A DNA stretch of 5,140 nt from CAIOSQ01 sp044359885 (GTDB taxonomy: Bacteria > Pseudomonadota > Alphaproteobacteria > CACIAM-22H2). Position numbers and translations under genes: made by a program. Shown here piece by piece: positions 1 through 5,140 of the stretch. Within the stretch, counting starts at the first letter, position 1. Every line of letters begins with the position of its first letter. Location of the stretch: contig JBIKLI010000314.1 of assembly GCA_044359885.1 (NCBI GenBank), positions 1 to 5,140 of the forward strand, given 5' to 3'. Below the pieces are notes generated by a model. The model was given only the letters and a program-made list of their open reading frames with translations. It was not told the DNA's origin and did no database searches.

Positions 1-152
1 AAAGACGTAGGGCCGGGGCATGGAGGCTCACTTCCTGGGACGGTGTGCGTCGGGAGCACGGACGGACTATGATGCACCGATTCCATCGTCGCGGTCCGCA
101 GCGCGGCTTCTGTCGCGCCGGGCCGCCGAATGGACGCCATCGCAGGAGCGGA

Positions 153-163
153 AAGGGCGGAGG
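153..163 (+). promoter_or_regulatory. Purine-rich ribosome binding site deciding the PhyH start
   Basis: AAGGGCGGAGG ends two bases before ATG 166. The AAGGG part has the better spacing (8 nt), while GGAGG alone is rather close. No comparable purine run precedes the alternative ATG at 130, so this site supports the shorter protein. Confidence 0.5.
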
Positions 164-165
164 CC

Positions 166-1020
166 ATGTCGAGGATCCTGAGCGACGCGCAGATCGAACA
201 GTACCGGCGCGACGGGTATGTCCACCCGATCCGGGTCATGAGCGCCGGCCAGGCCGCTGAACTTCGCCAGCGGCTGGAAGCGTTCGAGGCCTCCGCCGGC
301 GGACCGCTGAAGGGCGACCTCCGGCACAAGACCCATCTGCTCTTCTCGTGGCTCGCGGATCTGATCCACGACCCGCGGATCGTGGACGCGATCGAGGACC
401 TCCATGGCCCGGATCTGCTGTGCTGGTCGTCGAGTTTCTTCATCAAGGAGGCCCGCAGCCCCGGTTATGTGTCCTGGCACCAGGACTCGACCTATTGGGG
501 CCTGAGCCGGCCGGACGTCGTCACCGCCTGGGTGGCGCTGACGCCGTCGACGCGCGCCAACGGGGCGATGGAGGTGATCCCGGGGACCCATCTGCTCGAT
601 CAGGTACCCCACCGCGACACCTTCGCGAAGGACAACATGCTGTCGCGCGGCCAGGAGATCATGGTCGATGTCGATCCGGGGCGCGCGGTGGCGCTGGAAC
701 TGGAACCGGGCGAGATGTCCTTGCACCATGTGCGCCTCGTCCATGGCTCCGCGGCGAATCCCTCCGCGGACCGCCGGATCGGTTTCGCGATCCGGTACAT
801 CCCCACCGACGTTTCCCAGGTCGCCGGCGGGGACGATTCCGCGACCCTGGTCCGCGGCAGCGACCGCTACGGGCATTTCCGGCTCGAGCCGCGTGCGACC
901 CGTGACCTCGATCCCGACTTCGTCGCGCTGCACAAGGAGATGTCCGCCCGCAACGCGGCCATCCTCTATCGCGGCACGGGGGTCGGGTCGTTCAACGACC
1001 AGCGCGCGGTGCGCGGATGA
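166..1020 (+). CDS. Phytanoyl-CoA dioxygenase (PhyH) family Fe(II)/2-oxoglutarate-dependent oxygenase
   Basis: The 284-residue product looks like a cytosolic non-haem iron oxygenase that would couple 2-oxoglutarate decarboxylation to hydroxylation of a small molecule; the substrate cannot be read from sequence. The facial triad is visible: H105 and D107 in WHQDSTYWGL and the distal H193 in LVHGS. Arg203/Arg204 (DRRIGFAIRY), about ten residues later, are in the right place to bind the 2-oxoglutarate carboxylate. IPGTH (138-142) is the usual PhyH strand motif. The Asp of HxD is retained, which favours hydroxylation over the HxG/HxA halogenases of this superfamily. Length is normal. There is no signal peptide or membrane segment. 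I chose ATG 166 because AAGGGCGGAGG lies just before it and the family's typical opening (LSDAQIEQYRRDGYV) follows directly; an in-frame ATG at 130 would add 12 residues but has no ribosome binding site. The stop lies 60 nt before the ABC transporter gene, in the same frame. Confidence 0.9.
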   Translation: MSRILSDAQIEQYRRDGYVHPIRVMSAGQAAELRQRLEAFEASAGGPLKGDLRHKTHLLFSWLADLIHDPRIVDAIEDLHGPDLLCWSSSFFIKEARSPGYVSWHQDSTYWGLSRPDVVTAWVALTPSTRANGAMEVIPGTHLLDQVPHRDTFAKDNMLSRGQEIMVDVDPGRAVALELEPGEMSLHHVRLVHGSAANPSADRRIGFAIRYIPTDVSQVAGGDDSATLVRGSDRYGHFRLEPRATRDLDPDFVALHKEMSARNAAILYRGTGVGSFNDQRAVRG

Positions 1021-1029
1021 CCGGGACCC

Positions 1030-1048
1030 CGGCGCGGCCGTTATTTCT
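1030..1048 (+). terminator. Weak terminator-like hairpin with T-rich tail between PhyH and ABC genes
   Basis: CGGC-GCG-GCCG forms a 4-bp stem with a 3-nt loop, followed at once by TTATTTCT, an unusually T-rich stretch for this DNA. An alternative stem CCGGG/CCCGG starts at 1021. The stem is short, so this could be a weak or partial terminator that lowers read-through into the transporter genes, or chance. If it works, the PhyH gene and the secretion genes are not one simple transcript. Confidence 0.2.
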
Positions 1049-1080
1049 GGTGCGAGGGGCGCGGTTGCGCTAAGCGTGCC

Positions 1081-2868
1081 ATGATGACGAAAGTCGACTC
1101 CACCAACGACGAGGCCGGGAAGATCGACGCCACCGAGGTGCTGGTCAAGCCGATGCGGGTCGCCCTGTGGGCGGCCACCGCCTTCAGCGCCGTCGTCAAC
1201 ATCCTCATGCTGGTCTCGCCGCTCTACATGATGCAGGTCTTCGACCGGGTCATATCGAGCCGCAGCACCGAGACGCTTCTGTACCTGACGCTGATCGCCT
1301 TCGTCGCCCTGGGCGTGATGTCGCTGGTCGACTACTACCGGTCGCGTCTGCTGAACCGGGTCGGCGAGTGGATGGAACGCCGCGCGGGCCATGACGCGTT
1401 CATGCGCGCCCTCGAGCAGTTGCCTGCCCACGGCAATGCCCGCTCCGGGGATGCGGCTCTGCGCGATGTCGCGCGTCTGCGGGTCTTCGTAGGTAGCGCG
1501 GCCTTCACGGCGCTGCTCGACCTGCCATGGATGCCGCTGTACTTCATCTTGAATTTCATGATCCACCCGATGCTCGGCTGGGTGGCGATCACCAGTGCGG
1601 TGGTGATGATCGTGGTCACCGTGCTCGGCGATCTGTCGACGCGGCGACTTCTGGTCCGTGCCGAGGACAGCCAGGGTCTGGCTTTGCGCGTCATGGCCGG
1701 CGCACAGCGTGGAACCGAAGCGGTTCGGGCCATGGGGCTGGCCGCGCCGATGGCCGCGCGCTGGGCGGTGTTGGTCGACGCGGCCCACGAGGCGAACCGG
1801 GCTTCGGCGGACCGGATCGCCATGGTGGCGAGCATCAGCAAGTTCATCCGGTTCTTCTTCCAGGTGGTGACGTTGTGCATCGGCGCCTGGCTGGTCCTGC
1901 AGCAGGAGATGACGGCCGGCGCCTCCATCGCCGCGTCCATCCTCATGGGCCGCGCGGTGGCGCCGCTCGACATGGCGATCTCGTCCTGGCGCATCATCGC
2001 CCAGAGCTTCGAGGCATGGAAAAACCTCAAGGCGTTCATCGCCACGCCACCGAAGATCCGCCGCACCGAGCTTCCGCCCCTGCGCGGCGCGCTGTCGGTC
2101 GAGCGAGTCGTCTTCCACTTGCCTGGCAGCGAGCGTCCCATCCTGCGCGAGGTCTCGTTCGAATTGCCGGCGGGCAAGGCGCTGGCCGTCGTCGGTCCGT
2201 CCGGCTCGGGCAAGTCGACCCTGGTACGGCTGCTGACCGGCATCTTCCCGCCGAGTTCCGGGCATGTCCGGATCGATGCCGCCGAGGTTCACGAGATCCC
2301 CCGCGAGGAACTGGGCCCGCAGGTCGGGTATCTGCCGCAGAACGTCGAACTGTTCCGCGGTTCGGTCGCCGACAACATCGCGCGGATGGAGCAACCCGAC
2401 GACGCGATGGTGGTCGCGGCGGCCCGGCGCGCGCGCGTTCACGACATGGTGCTGCGCCTGCCCAACGGATATGAGACCGACATCGGCGACGACGGCAACC
2501 GCCTGTCCGGCGGTCAGCGTCAGCGCGTCGGCCTCGCCCGCGCGCTCTATGGCGACCCGCGGATCCTGGTGCTCGACGAACCGAACGCGAATCTCGACAG
2601 CGAGGGCGAGGAGGCACTGGCCGAAGCCGTCCGGGAGGCACTTGCCCGGGCCGCGACCGTGGTCATGGTCACCCATCGGCTCAACCTCGTCTCCCTGGCC
2701 GACTACATCCTGTTCATGCGCGACGGCGCGGTCGAGGCCTTCGGTCCCCGCGACGAGGTCCTCGCGCGGATGCGCAACATGCGTCAGGCGCCGCCGCAGG
2801 CGGCCGAACCGAATGCCACGCCGCGGGTCAGGATGGCGGCCACCGGCGGTGGTGGAGGAGCGGCATGA
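1081..2868 (+). CDS. Type I secretion system ABC transporter, permease/ATPase (PrtD family)
   Basis: This 595-residue inner-membrane protein would power one-step export of an unfolded protein, usually one with a C-terminal signal, through a channel completed by the HlyD-type gene that follows and a TolC-like protein. The N-terminal half has about six hydrophobic segments (roughly 27-48, 66-86, 140-159, 163-183, 257-275, 280-300) with the family's PLYMMQVFDRV and DLPWMPLY blocks. The ATPase half is complete: Walker A GPSGSGKST (372-380, K378), Q-loop Q420, signature LSGGQ (475-479), Walker B ILVLDE (495-500, catalytic E500), D-loop NANLD (502-506) and switch H532. There is no N-terminal C39 peptidase or peptidase-like domain, as expected for PrtD rather than HlyB or bacteriocin exporters. 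The last 25 or so residues are low-complexity and end in GGGGGAA. ATG 1081 has no clear ribosome binding site (ATG 1084 is a tandem alternative), and no other start exists in frame back to the upstream stop. The cargo is unknown. Confidence 0.95.
   Translation: MMTKVDSTNDEAGKIDATEVLVKPMRVALWAATAFSAVVNILMLVSPLYMMQVFDRVISSRSTETLLYLTLIAFVALGVMSLVDYYRSRLLNRVGEWMERRAGHDAFMRALEQLPAHGNARSGDAALRDVARLRVFVGSAAFTALLDLPWMPLYFILNFMIHPMLGWVAITSAVVMIVVTVLGDLSTRRLLVRAEDSQGLALRVMAGAQRGTEAVRAMGLAAPMAARWAVLVDAAHEANRASADRIAMVASISKFIRFFFQVVTLCIGAWLVLQQEMTAGASIAASILMGRAVAPLDMAISSWRIIAQSFEAWKNLKAFIATPPKIRRTELPPLRGALSVERVVFHLPGSERPILREVSFELPAGKALAVVGPSGSGKSTLVRLLTGIFPPSSGHVRIDAAEVHEIPREELGPQVGYLPQNVELFRGSVADNIARMEQPDDAMVVAAARRARVHDMVLRLPNGYETDIGDDGNRLSGGQRQRVGLARALYGDPRILVLDEPNANLDSEGEEALAEAVREALARAATVVMVTHRLNLVSLADYILFMRDGAVEAFGPRDEVLARMRNMRQAPPQAAEPNATPRVRMAATGGGGGAA
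2854..2860 (+). promoter_or_regulatory. Ribosome binding site of the HlyD-type gene, inside the ABC gene
   Basis: GGAGGAG lies four bases before ATG 2865 and is read as part of the glycine codons at the end of the upstream protein. With the ATGA stop/start overlap it implies translational coupling, which would keep the two inner-membrane subunits in step. Confidence 0.75.
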
Positions 2869-4250
2869 GTTCGCTGGACCAGGCGGCGGCACCGGCCCTG
2901 GCCGCCTCGGTCGCGCCGGCACGGCCGCGCGCGCTGCGCCTGCCGGCGACCGTCGAGGTTCCGGCGGTTCCGCAGGCCCGGCGGGACATCCGCATCGGTG
3001 GGTTGATCACGCTCGCGTTCTGCCTGGGCTTCGGTCTCTGGGCCTGGCTGGCGCCGTTGGCCACCGCGACCATGGCGACCGGGATGCTGATCGTCGAGGG
3101 CAACCGCCGCACGCTCCAGCATCTTGAGGGCGGCATCCTGCGCGAGTTTCTCGTGCGCGAGGGCGCCCAGGTCCAGGAAGGGGATGTTCTCATCCGCCTC
3201 GACGACACGCAGTCGTCCTCTGCGAGCCAGGCCCTGCGCGGGATCGTCGACGGGTTCCGCGCGCTCGACGCCCGGCTCAGCGCCGAACGCGCAGGCAGCG
3301 AGCGTATCGAGTTCCCGAAGGATCTTCTGGATCGCCGCGACGAGCCGGCGGTGGCCGAGATCCTCGCCGGCCAGGAAGCGATCTTCACCAGCCGCCGGGT
3401 CTCGCTGGAGGGGCAGGCGTCCATCCTCGCCCAGCGCATCGAGCAGTTGCGGGCCGAGATCCGCAGCTATCAGGCCCAGATGCGTTCCCAGGAGGAACAG
3501 CTGGGGTTCATCCGCGCCGAGATCGAGGATGTGCGCGGCCTGGTCGAAAGGGGGCTCGAACGCCGCCCGCGCCTTCTCGCGCTGCAGCGAACCGCCTCCC
3601 AGCTCGTCGGGACGCGCGACCAGCAGTCCGGCCTGATCGCGCGCGCGGAACAGCAGATCGGCGAGGCGCAACTGCAGTTGCTGCAACTGCGCAACCAGCG
3701 ACTGACCGAGGTCGCGACCGAACAGCGCGATCTGCGTCAGCGACTTGCCGAGACCCAGGAAAGGCTGCGTGCGGCGGCCGACGTCCAGGAGCGCCGCGAC
3801 GTCGTCGCGCCCTTCGCCGGGATCGTCACCAACCTGCGCTTCCATACCGTCGGGGGCGTCGTCCGGCCCGGCGAACCGCTGCTCGATCTCGTCCCGCGGG
3901 CAGAGGGGTTGGTCGTCGAGGTCCGGATCCTGCCGCAGGACATCCAGCATGTCGCACCGGGCATGAAGGCCGAGGTGCGCCTGACCGCGCTCAAGCAGCG
4001 CGTGACCCCGCTGGTCCATGGCGAGGTCTACTACGTCGCGGCCGACACCGATTCCGATCCGCGGACGATGCTGAGCTATTATCGGGCACGGGTGCGGATC
4101 GATCTCGACCAGTTCGGGATCCTTCACGGCGTCGTCCTGGCGCCGGGCATGCCGGCCGACGTGATGGTGCGCGGCTTCGACCGCAATTTCCTCAGCTACT
4201 TCACGCAGCCGATCCGCGAGAGCTTCAACCGGGCCTTCCGGGAGTTCTGA
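2865..4250 (+). CDS. HlyD/PrtE-family type I secretion periplasmic adaptor (membrane fusion protein)
   Basis: The 461-residue product bridges the inner-membrane ABC transporter to an outer-membrane TolC-type channel. It has a Pro/Ala-rich cytoplasmic tail (1-43), one membrane anchor (about 44-64, GGLITLAFCLGFGLWAWLAP), and the first lipoyl half-motif with the hallmark LEGG (87-90) and EGDVLIRLDD (105-114). A long Gln/Glu/Arg/Leu-rich alpha-helical hairpin spans about 180-310; it should form the coiled-coil tube that meets the outer-membrane partner. The second lipoyl half follows (VVAPFAGIVTNL, 313-324), then beta-barrel and membrane-proximal segments, ending with APGMPADVMV and a short amphipathic tail. 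Length and order are normal for TIGR01843-type adaptors, as I know the family. It overlaps the ABC gene by 4 nt (ATGA) with a strong ribosome binding site, so the two form one unit. No tolC-like gene follows. Confidence 0.95.
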   Translation: MSSLDQAAAPALAASVAPARPRALRLPATVEVPAVPQARRDIRIGGLITLAFCLGFGLWAWLAPLATATMATGMLIVEGNRRTLQHLEGGILREFLVREGAQVQEGDVLIRLDDTQSSSASQALRGIVDGFRALDARLSAERAGSERIEFPKDLLDRRDEPAVAEILAGQEAIFTSRRVSLEGQASILAQRIEQLRAEIRSYQAQMRSQEEQLGFIRAEIEDVRGLVERGLERRPRLLALQRTASQLVGTRDQQSGLIARAEQQIGEAQLQLLQLRNQRLTEVATEQRDLRQRLAETQERLRAAADVQERRDVVAPFAGIVTNLRFHTVGGVVRPGEPLLDLVPRAEGLVVEVRILPQDIQHVAPGMKAEVRLTALKQRVTPLVHGEVYYVAADTDSDPRTMLSYYRARVRIDLDQFGILHGVVLAPGMPADVMVRGFDRNFLSYFTQPIRESFNRAFREF

Positions 4251-4262
4251 GGGCCGAAGCCC
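4251..4262. other. Small hairpin directly after the HlyD-type stop codon
   Basis: GGGC-CGAA-GCCC starts at the base after TGA. Read on the - strand it is GGGC-TTCG-GCCC, a C(UUCG)G tetraloop hairpin, a very stable RNA fold. The stem is only 4 bp and no T run follows in either direction, so its role (3' end protection, weak terminator, chance) is open. Confidence 0.25.
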
Positions 4263-4290
4263 GCATGCTGTCTGCGGAATTGCGTCCGGC

Positions 4291-4307
4291 GCGGGGATCG
4301 GTCCCGC
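4291..4307 (+). terminator. GC-rich hairpin, possible terminator of the secretion genes
   Basis: GCGGG/CCCGC pair over five bases plus one G-U pair, around a 5-nt loop (GCGGGGATCGGTCCCGC), about 40 nt after the HlyD-type stop. There is no T tract behind it, so at best it is a non-canonical terminator or an RNA-stabilising stem. Its place between two functionally unrelated units is the main argument for it. Confidence 0.2.
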
Positions 4308-4350
4308 AAGCCGCGCAACTTCCCGGTTCACGTCGTGCCGCAAGATTGTA

Positions 4351-4363
4351 GTCTGCTGCAGAC
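4351..4363. promoter_or_regulatory. Perfect inverted repeat upstream of the formate dehydrogenase gene (candidate operator)
   Basis: GTCTGC-T-GCAGAC is an exact 6+1+6 dyad, 23 nt before the GTG start and 10 nt before the Shine-Dalgarno sequence. It could be a regulator binding site overlapping the transcript start or a small RNA hairpin near the ribosome binding site. I see no convincing -35/-10 pair around it. Confidence 0.25.
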
Positions 4364-4373
4364 GCGACAGACC

Positions 4374-4382
4374 GGGAGGGAA
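4374..4382 (+). promoter_or_regulatory. Strong Shine-Dalgarno deciding the GTG start at 4387
   Basis: GGGAGGGAA lies 4 nt before GTG 4387, with the GGGAGG core 7 nt away. This is the best ribosome binding site in the gap and is what marks the GTG as the true start, since the first in-frame ATG (4531) falls inside the conserved domain. Confidence 0.65.
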
Positions 4383-4386
4383 CGCC

Positions 4387-5140
4387 GTGCCCGACGACGA
4401 GACACCGAACGCCGCGCAAGCGCTGCCGCCGCGCGGCGGCAGGCCCTTCCCGAAGGGCCGACAGATCGATGCGGCCGCGCAGGCCGAGGTCGATGCCTTG
4501 CTCGGCGCACGGCGTCCGGCACGCGACGAAATGATCGAGTGTCTGCATCTGCTGAACGACGCGCATGGCGCGCTGTTCGTTCCGCATCTTGCAGCGCTGG
4601 CCCGCTCGATGCGCCTGTCCTATGCCGAAGTCTACGAGGTCGCCAGTTTCTACGCGCATTTCAGGATCGTCGATGCGCCACCCTCGCCGCAGCTGCCGGT
4701 GGTGCGGGTCTGCGACGGGGTCGCTTGCATGATCGCCGGCGCGGGAGAACGATATCGCGACCTTTCCGAACGACTCGTCGGCATCGCCCGGGTCGAGACC
4801 GCGCCCTGCATCGGTGCTTGCGACCGGGCGCCTGCGGCGGTCGCGGGCTTCCGCAGCGTCGGGTCCTTCGATCCGGACAGCCTGTCCGAGGCTGCGGTGC
4901 CAGCCATGGCCGATGCGGCAGCCGACGCGGAACTCGCCGATTTCCGTGCCGCGGGCGGGATGCGGGCGCTCGACGAATGCCGCGCGGGAACGCGCGACGC
5001 CGAGAGTGTCTTCGCCACGCTCGATGCCGCAGGGCTGCGAGGCCTTGGCGGAGCCGGCTTCCCGACCGGCCGGAAATGGCGGCTGGTCGCGGCCCAGCCG
5101 GCGCCGCGCTTGATGGCGATCAATGCCGACGAGGGCGAGC
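4387..5140 (+). CDS. NAD-dependent formate dehydrogenase beta subunit, NuoE-NuoF fusion (FdwB/Fdh1B-like), 3' end outside window
   Basis: I translated this by hand from GTG 4387; 251 codons are open to the window edge. Such subunits pass electrons from the formate-oxidising alpha subunit through iron-sulfur clusters to FMN, reducing NAD+ in the cytosol. The protein opens with a Pro-rich stretch and PKGRQID (about 22-28), then a NuoE/FdsG-like thioredoxin-fold [2Fe-2S] domain (about 30-160) with all four ligands: C109 and C114 in VCDGVAC, C141 and C145 in APCIGACDRAP. A linker (FRAAGGMRALDECRAG) resembling FdsB/FdwB leads into the NuoF-like domain: GLGGAGFPTGRKW (219-231) and INADEGE (245-251), the glycine-rich and flavin-site motifs. 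Full-length fusions of this kind are about 570 residues, so more than half is missing, including the [4Fe-4S] cysteines. The fused layout matches the tungsten formate dehydrogenase of Methylorubrum rather than separate FdsG and FdsB. Alternatives are a HoxF-type hydrogenase diaphorase or another NuoEF fusion; the downstream alpha subunit would decide. It probably opens its own operon. Confidence 0.85.
   Translation, partial: MPDDETPNAAQALPPRGGRPFPKGRQIDAAAQAEVDALLGARRPARDEMIECLHLLNDAHGALFVPHLAALARSMRLSYAEVYEVASFYAHFRIVDAPPSPQLPVVRVCDGVACMIAGAGERYRDLSERLVGIARVETAPCIGACDRAPAAVAGFRSVGSFDPDSLSEAAVPAMADAAADAELADFRAAGGMRALDECRAGTRDAESVFATLDAAGLRGLGGAGFPTGRKWRLVAAQPAPRLMAINADEGE

Noticed and set aside
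68..73. TATGAT as a -10 promoter element for the PhyH gene
   Set aside because: It matches the consensus in five of six bases, but no -35-like hexamer lies 16-18 nt upstream (GTGCGT there), so a single hexamer is not enough.
45..260. A 71-codon + strand frame across the leader and PhyH start
   Set aside because: It overlaps the true PhyH frame, is Arg/Gly/Pro-rich with no motif, and has no ribosome binding site.
166..1020. PhyH-superfamily halogenase (SyrB2-like)
   Set aside because: Halogenases replace the iron-binding Asp of HxD with Gly or Ala; here H105-Q-D107 is intact.
67..2922. A 951-codon open frame on the - strand covering the PhyH and ABC genes
   Set aside because: It is antisense to two genes with complete family motifs; its product is Arg/His/Asp/Gln-rich with no recognisable domain. 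Long antisense frames are common in GC-rich DNA because stop codons are rare there.
2784..4343. A 519-codon open frame on the - strand over the adaptor gene
   Set aside because: Shadow of the HlyD-type gene: same GC effect, no domain, and composition typical of a mirrored coding frame.
4327..4354. Sigma-70 promoter TTCACG-N16-TAGTCT before the formate dehydrogenase gene
   Set aside because: Only about four and three of six matches to the -35 and -10 consensus; not distinguishable from chance.
4387..5140. Complex I subunits NuoE and NuoF
   Set aside because: The two domains are fused in one frame and no other nuo genes are adjacent; the linker and PKGRQID-like opening fit formate dehydrogenase subunits better. 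Not fully excluded without the downstream genes.

Overview
The window is GC-rich, tightly packed DNA of the kind seen in high-GC Proteobacteria. The protein families and their wording (a PrtD/PrtE-type type I secretion pair and a NuoE-NuoF fused formate dehydrogenase subunit) suggest an alphaproteobacterium. That placement is an inference from family resemblance, not from a marker gene. All four genes I can support lie on the + strand, and the last one runs off the right edge.

Layout: positions 1-165 are a leader with no supported gene. Positions 166-1020 encode a phytanoyl-CoA dioxygenase (PhyH)-like Fe(II)/2-oxoglutarate oxygenase with an intact metal triad. After a 60-nt spacer, 1081-2868 encode a PrtD-type type I secretion ABC transporter (membrane domain plus ATPase). 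It overlaps by 4 nt (ATGA) the HlyD/PrtE-type membrane fusion protein at 2865-4250. A 136-nt gap holding several small dyads follows. From 4387, a GTG-started gene with a strong Shine-Dalgarno sequence encodes the NAD-side subunit of a soluble formate dehydrogenase, in which a [2Fe-2S] NuoE-like domain is fused to a NuoF-like flavin domain. It is cut off after 251 codons.

How they work together: the ABC protein and the fusion protein form the inner-membrane and periplasm-spanning parts of one type I secretion machine and are translationally coupled. No TolC-type outer-membrane partner and no secreted cargo (RTX or similar) are visible, so both must lie elsewhere. The PhyH-like gene is close enough upstream to be co-transcribed, but a functional link is unproven. 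The formate dehydrogenase gene probably begins a separate operon: it follows the larger gap, has its own ribosome binding site and is preceded by a perfect 13-bp dyad.

I did not find a convincing undescribed system, RNA gene, mobile element or CRISPR array. The most useful points for follow-up are the GTG-started fusion gene, the orphan secretion pair next to an oxygenase, and the dyad in front of the formate dehydrogenase gene.
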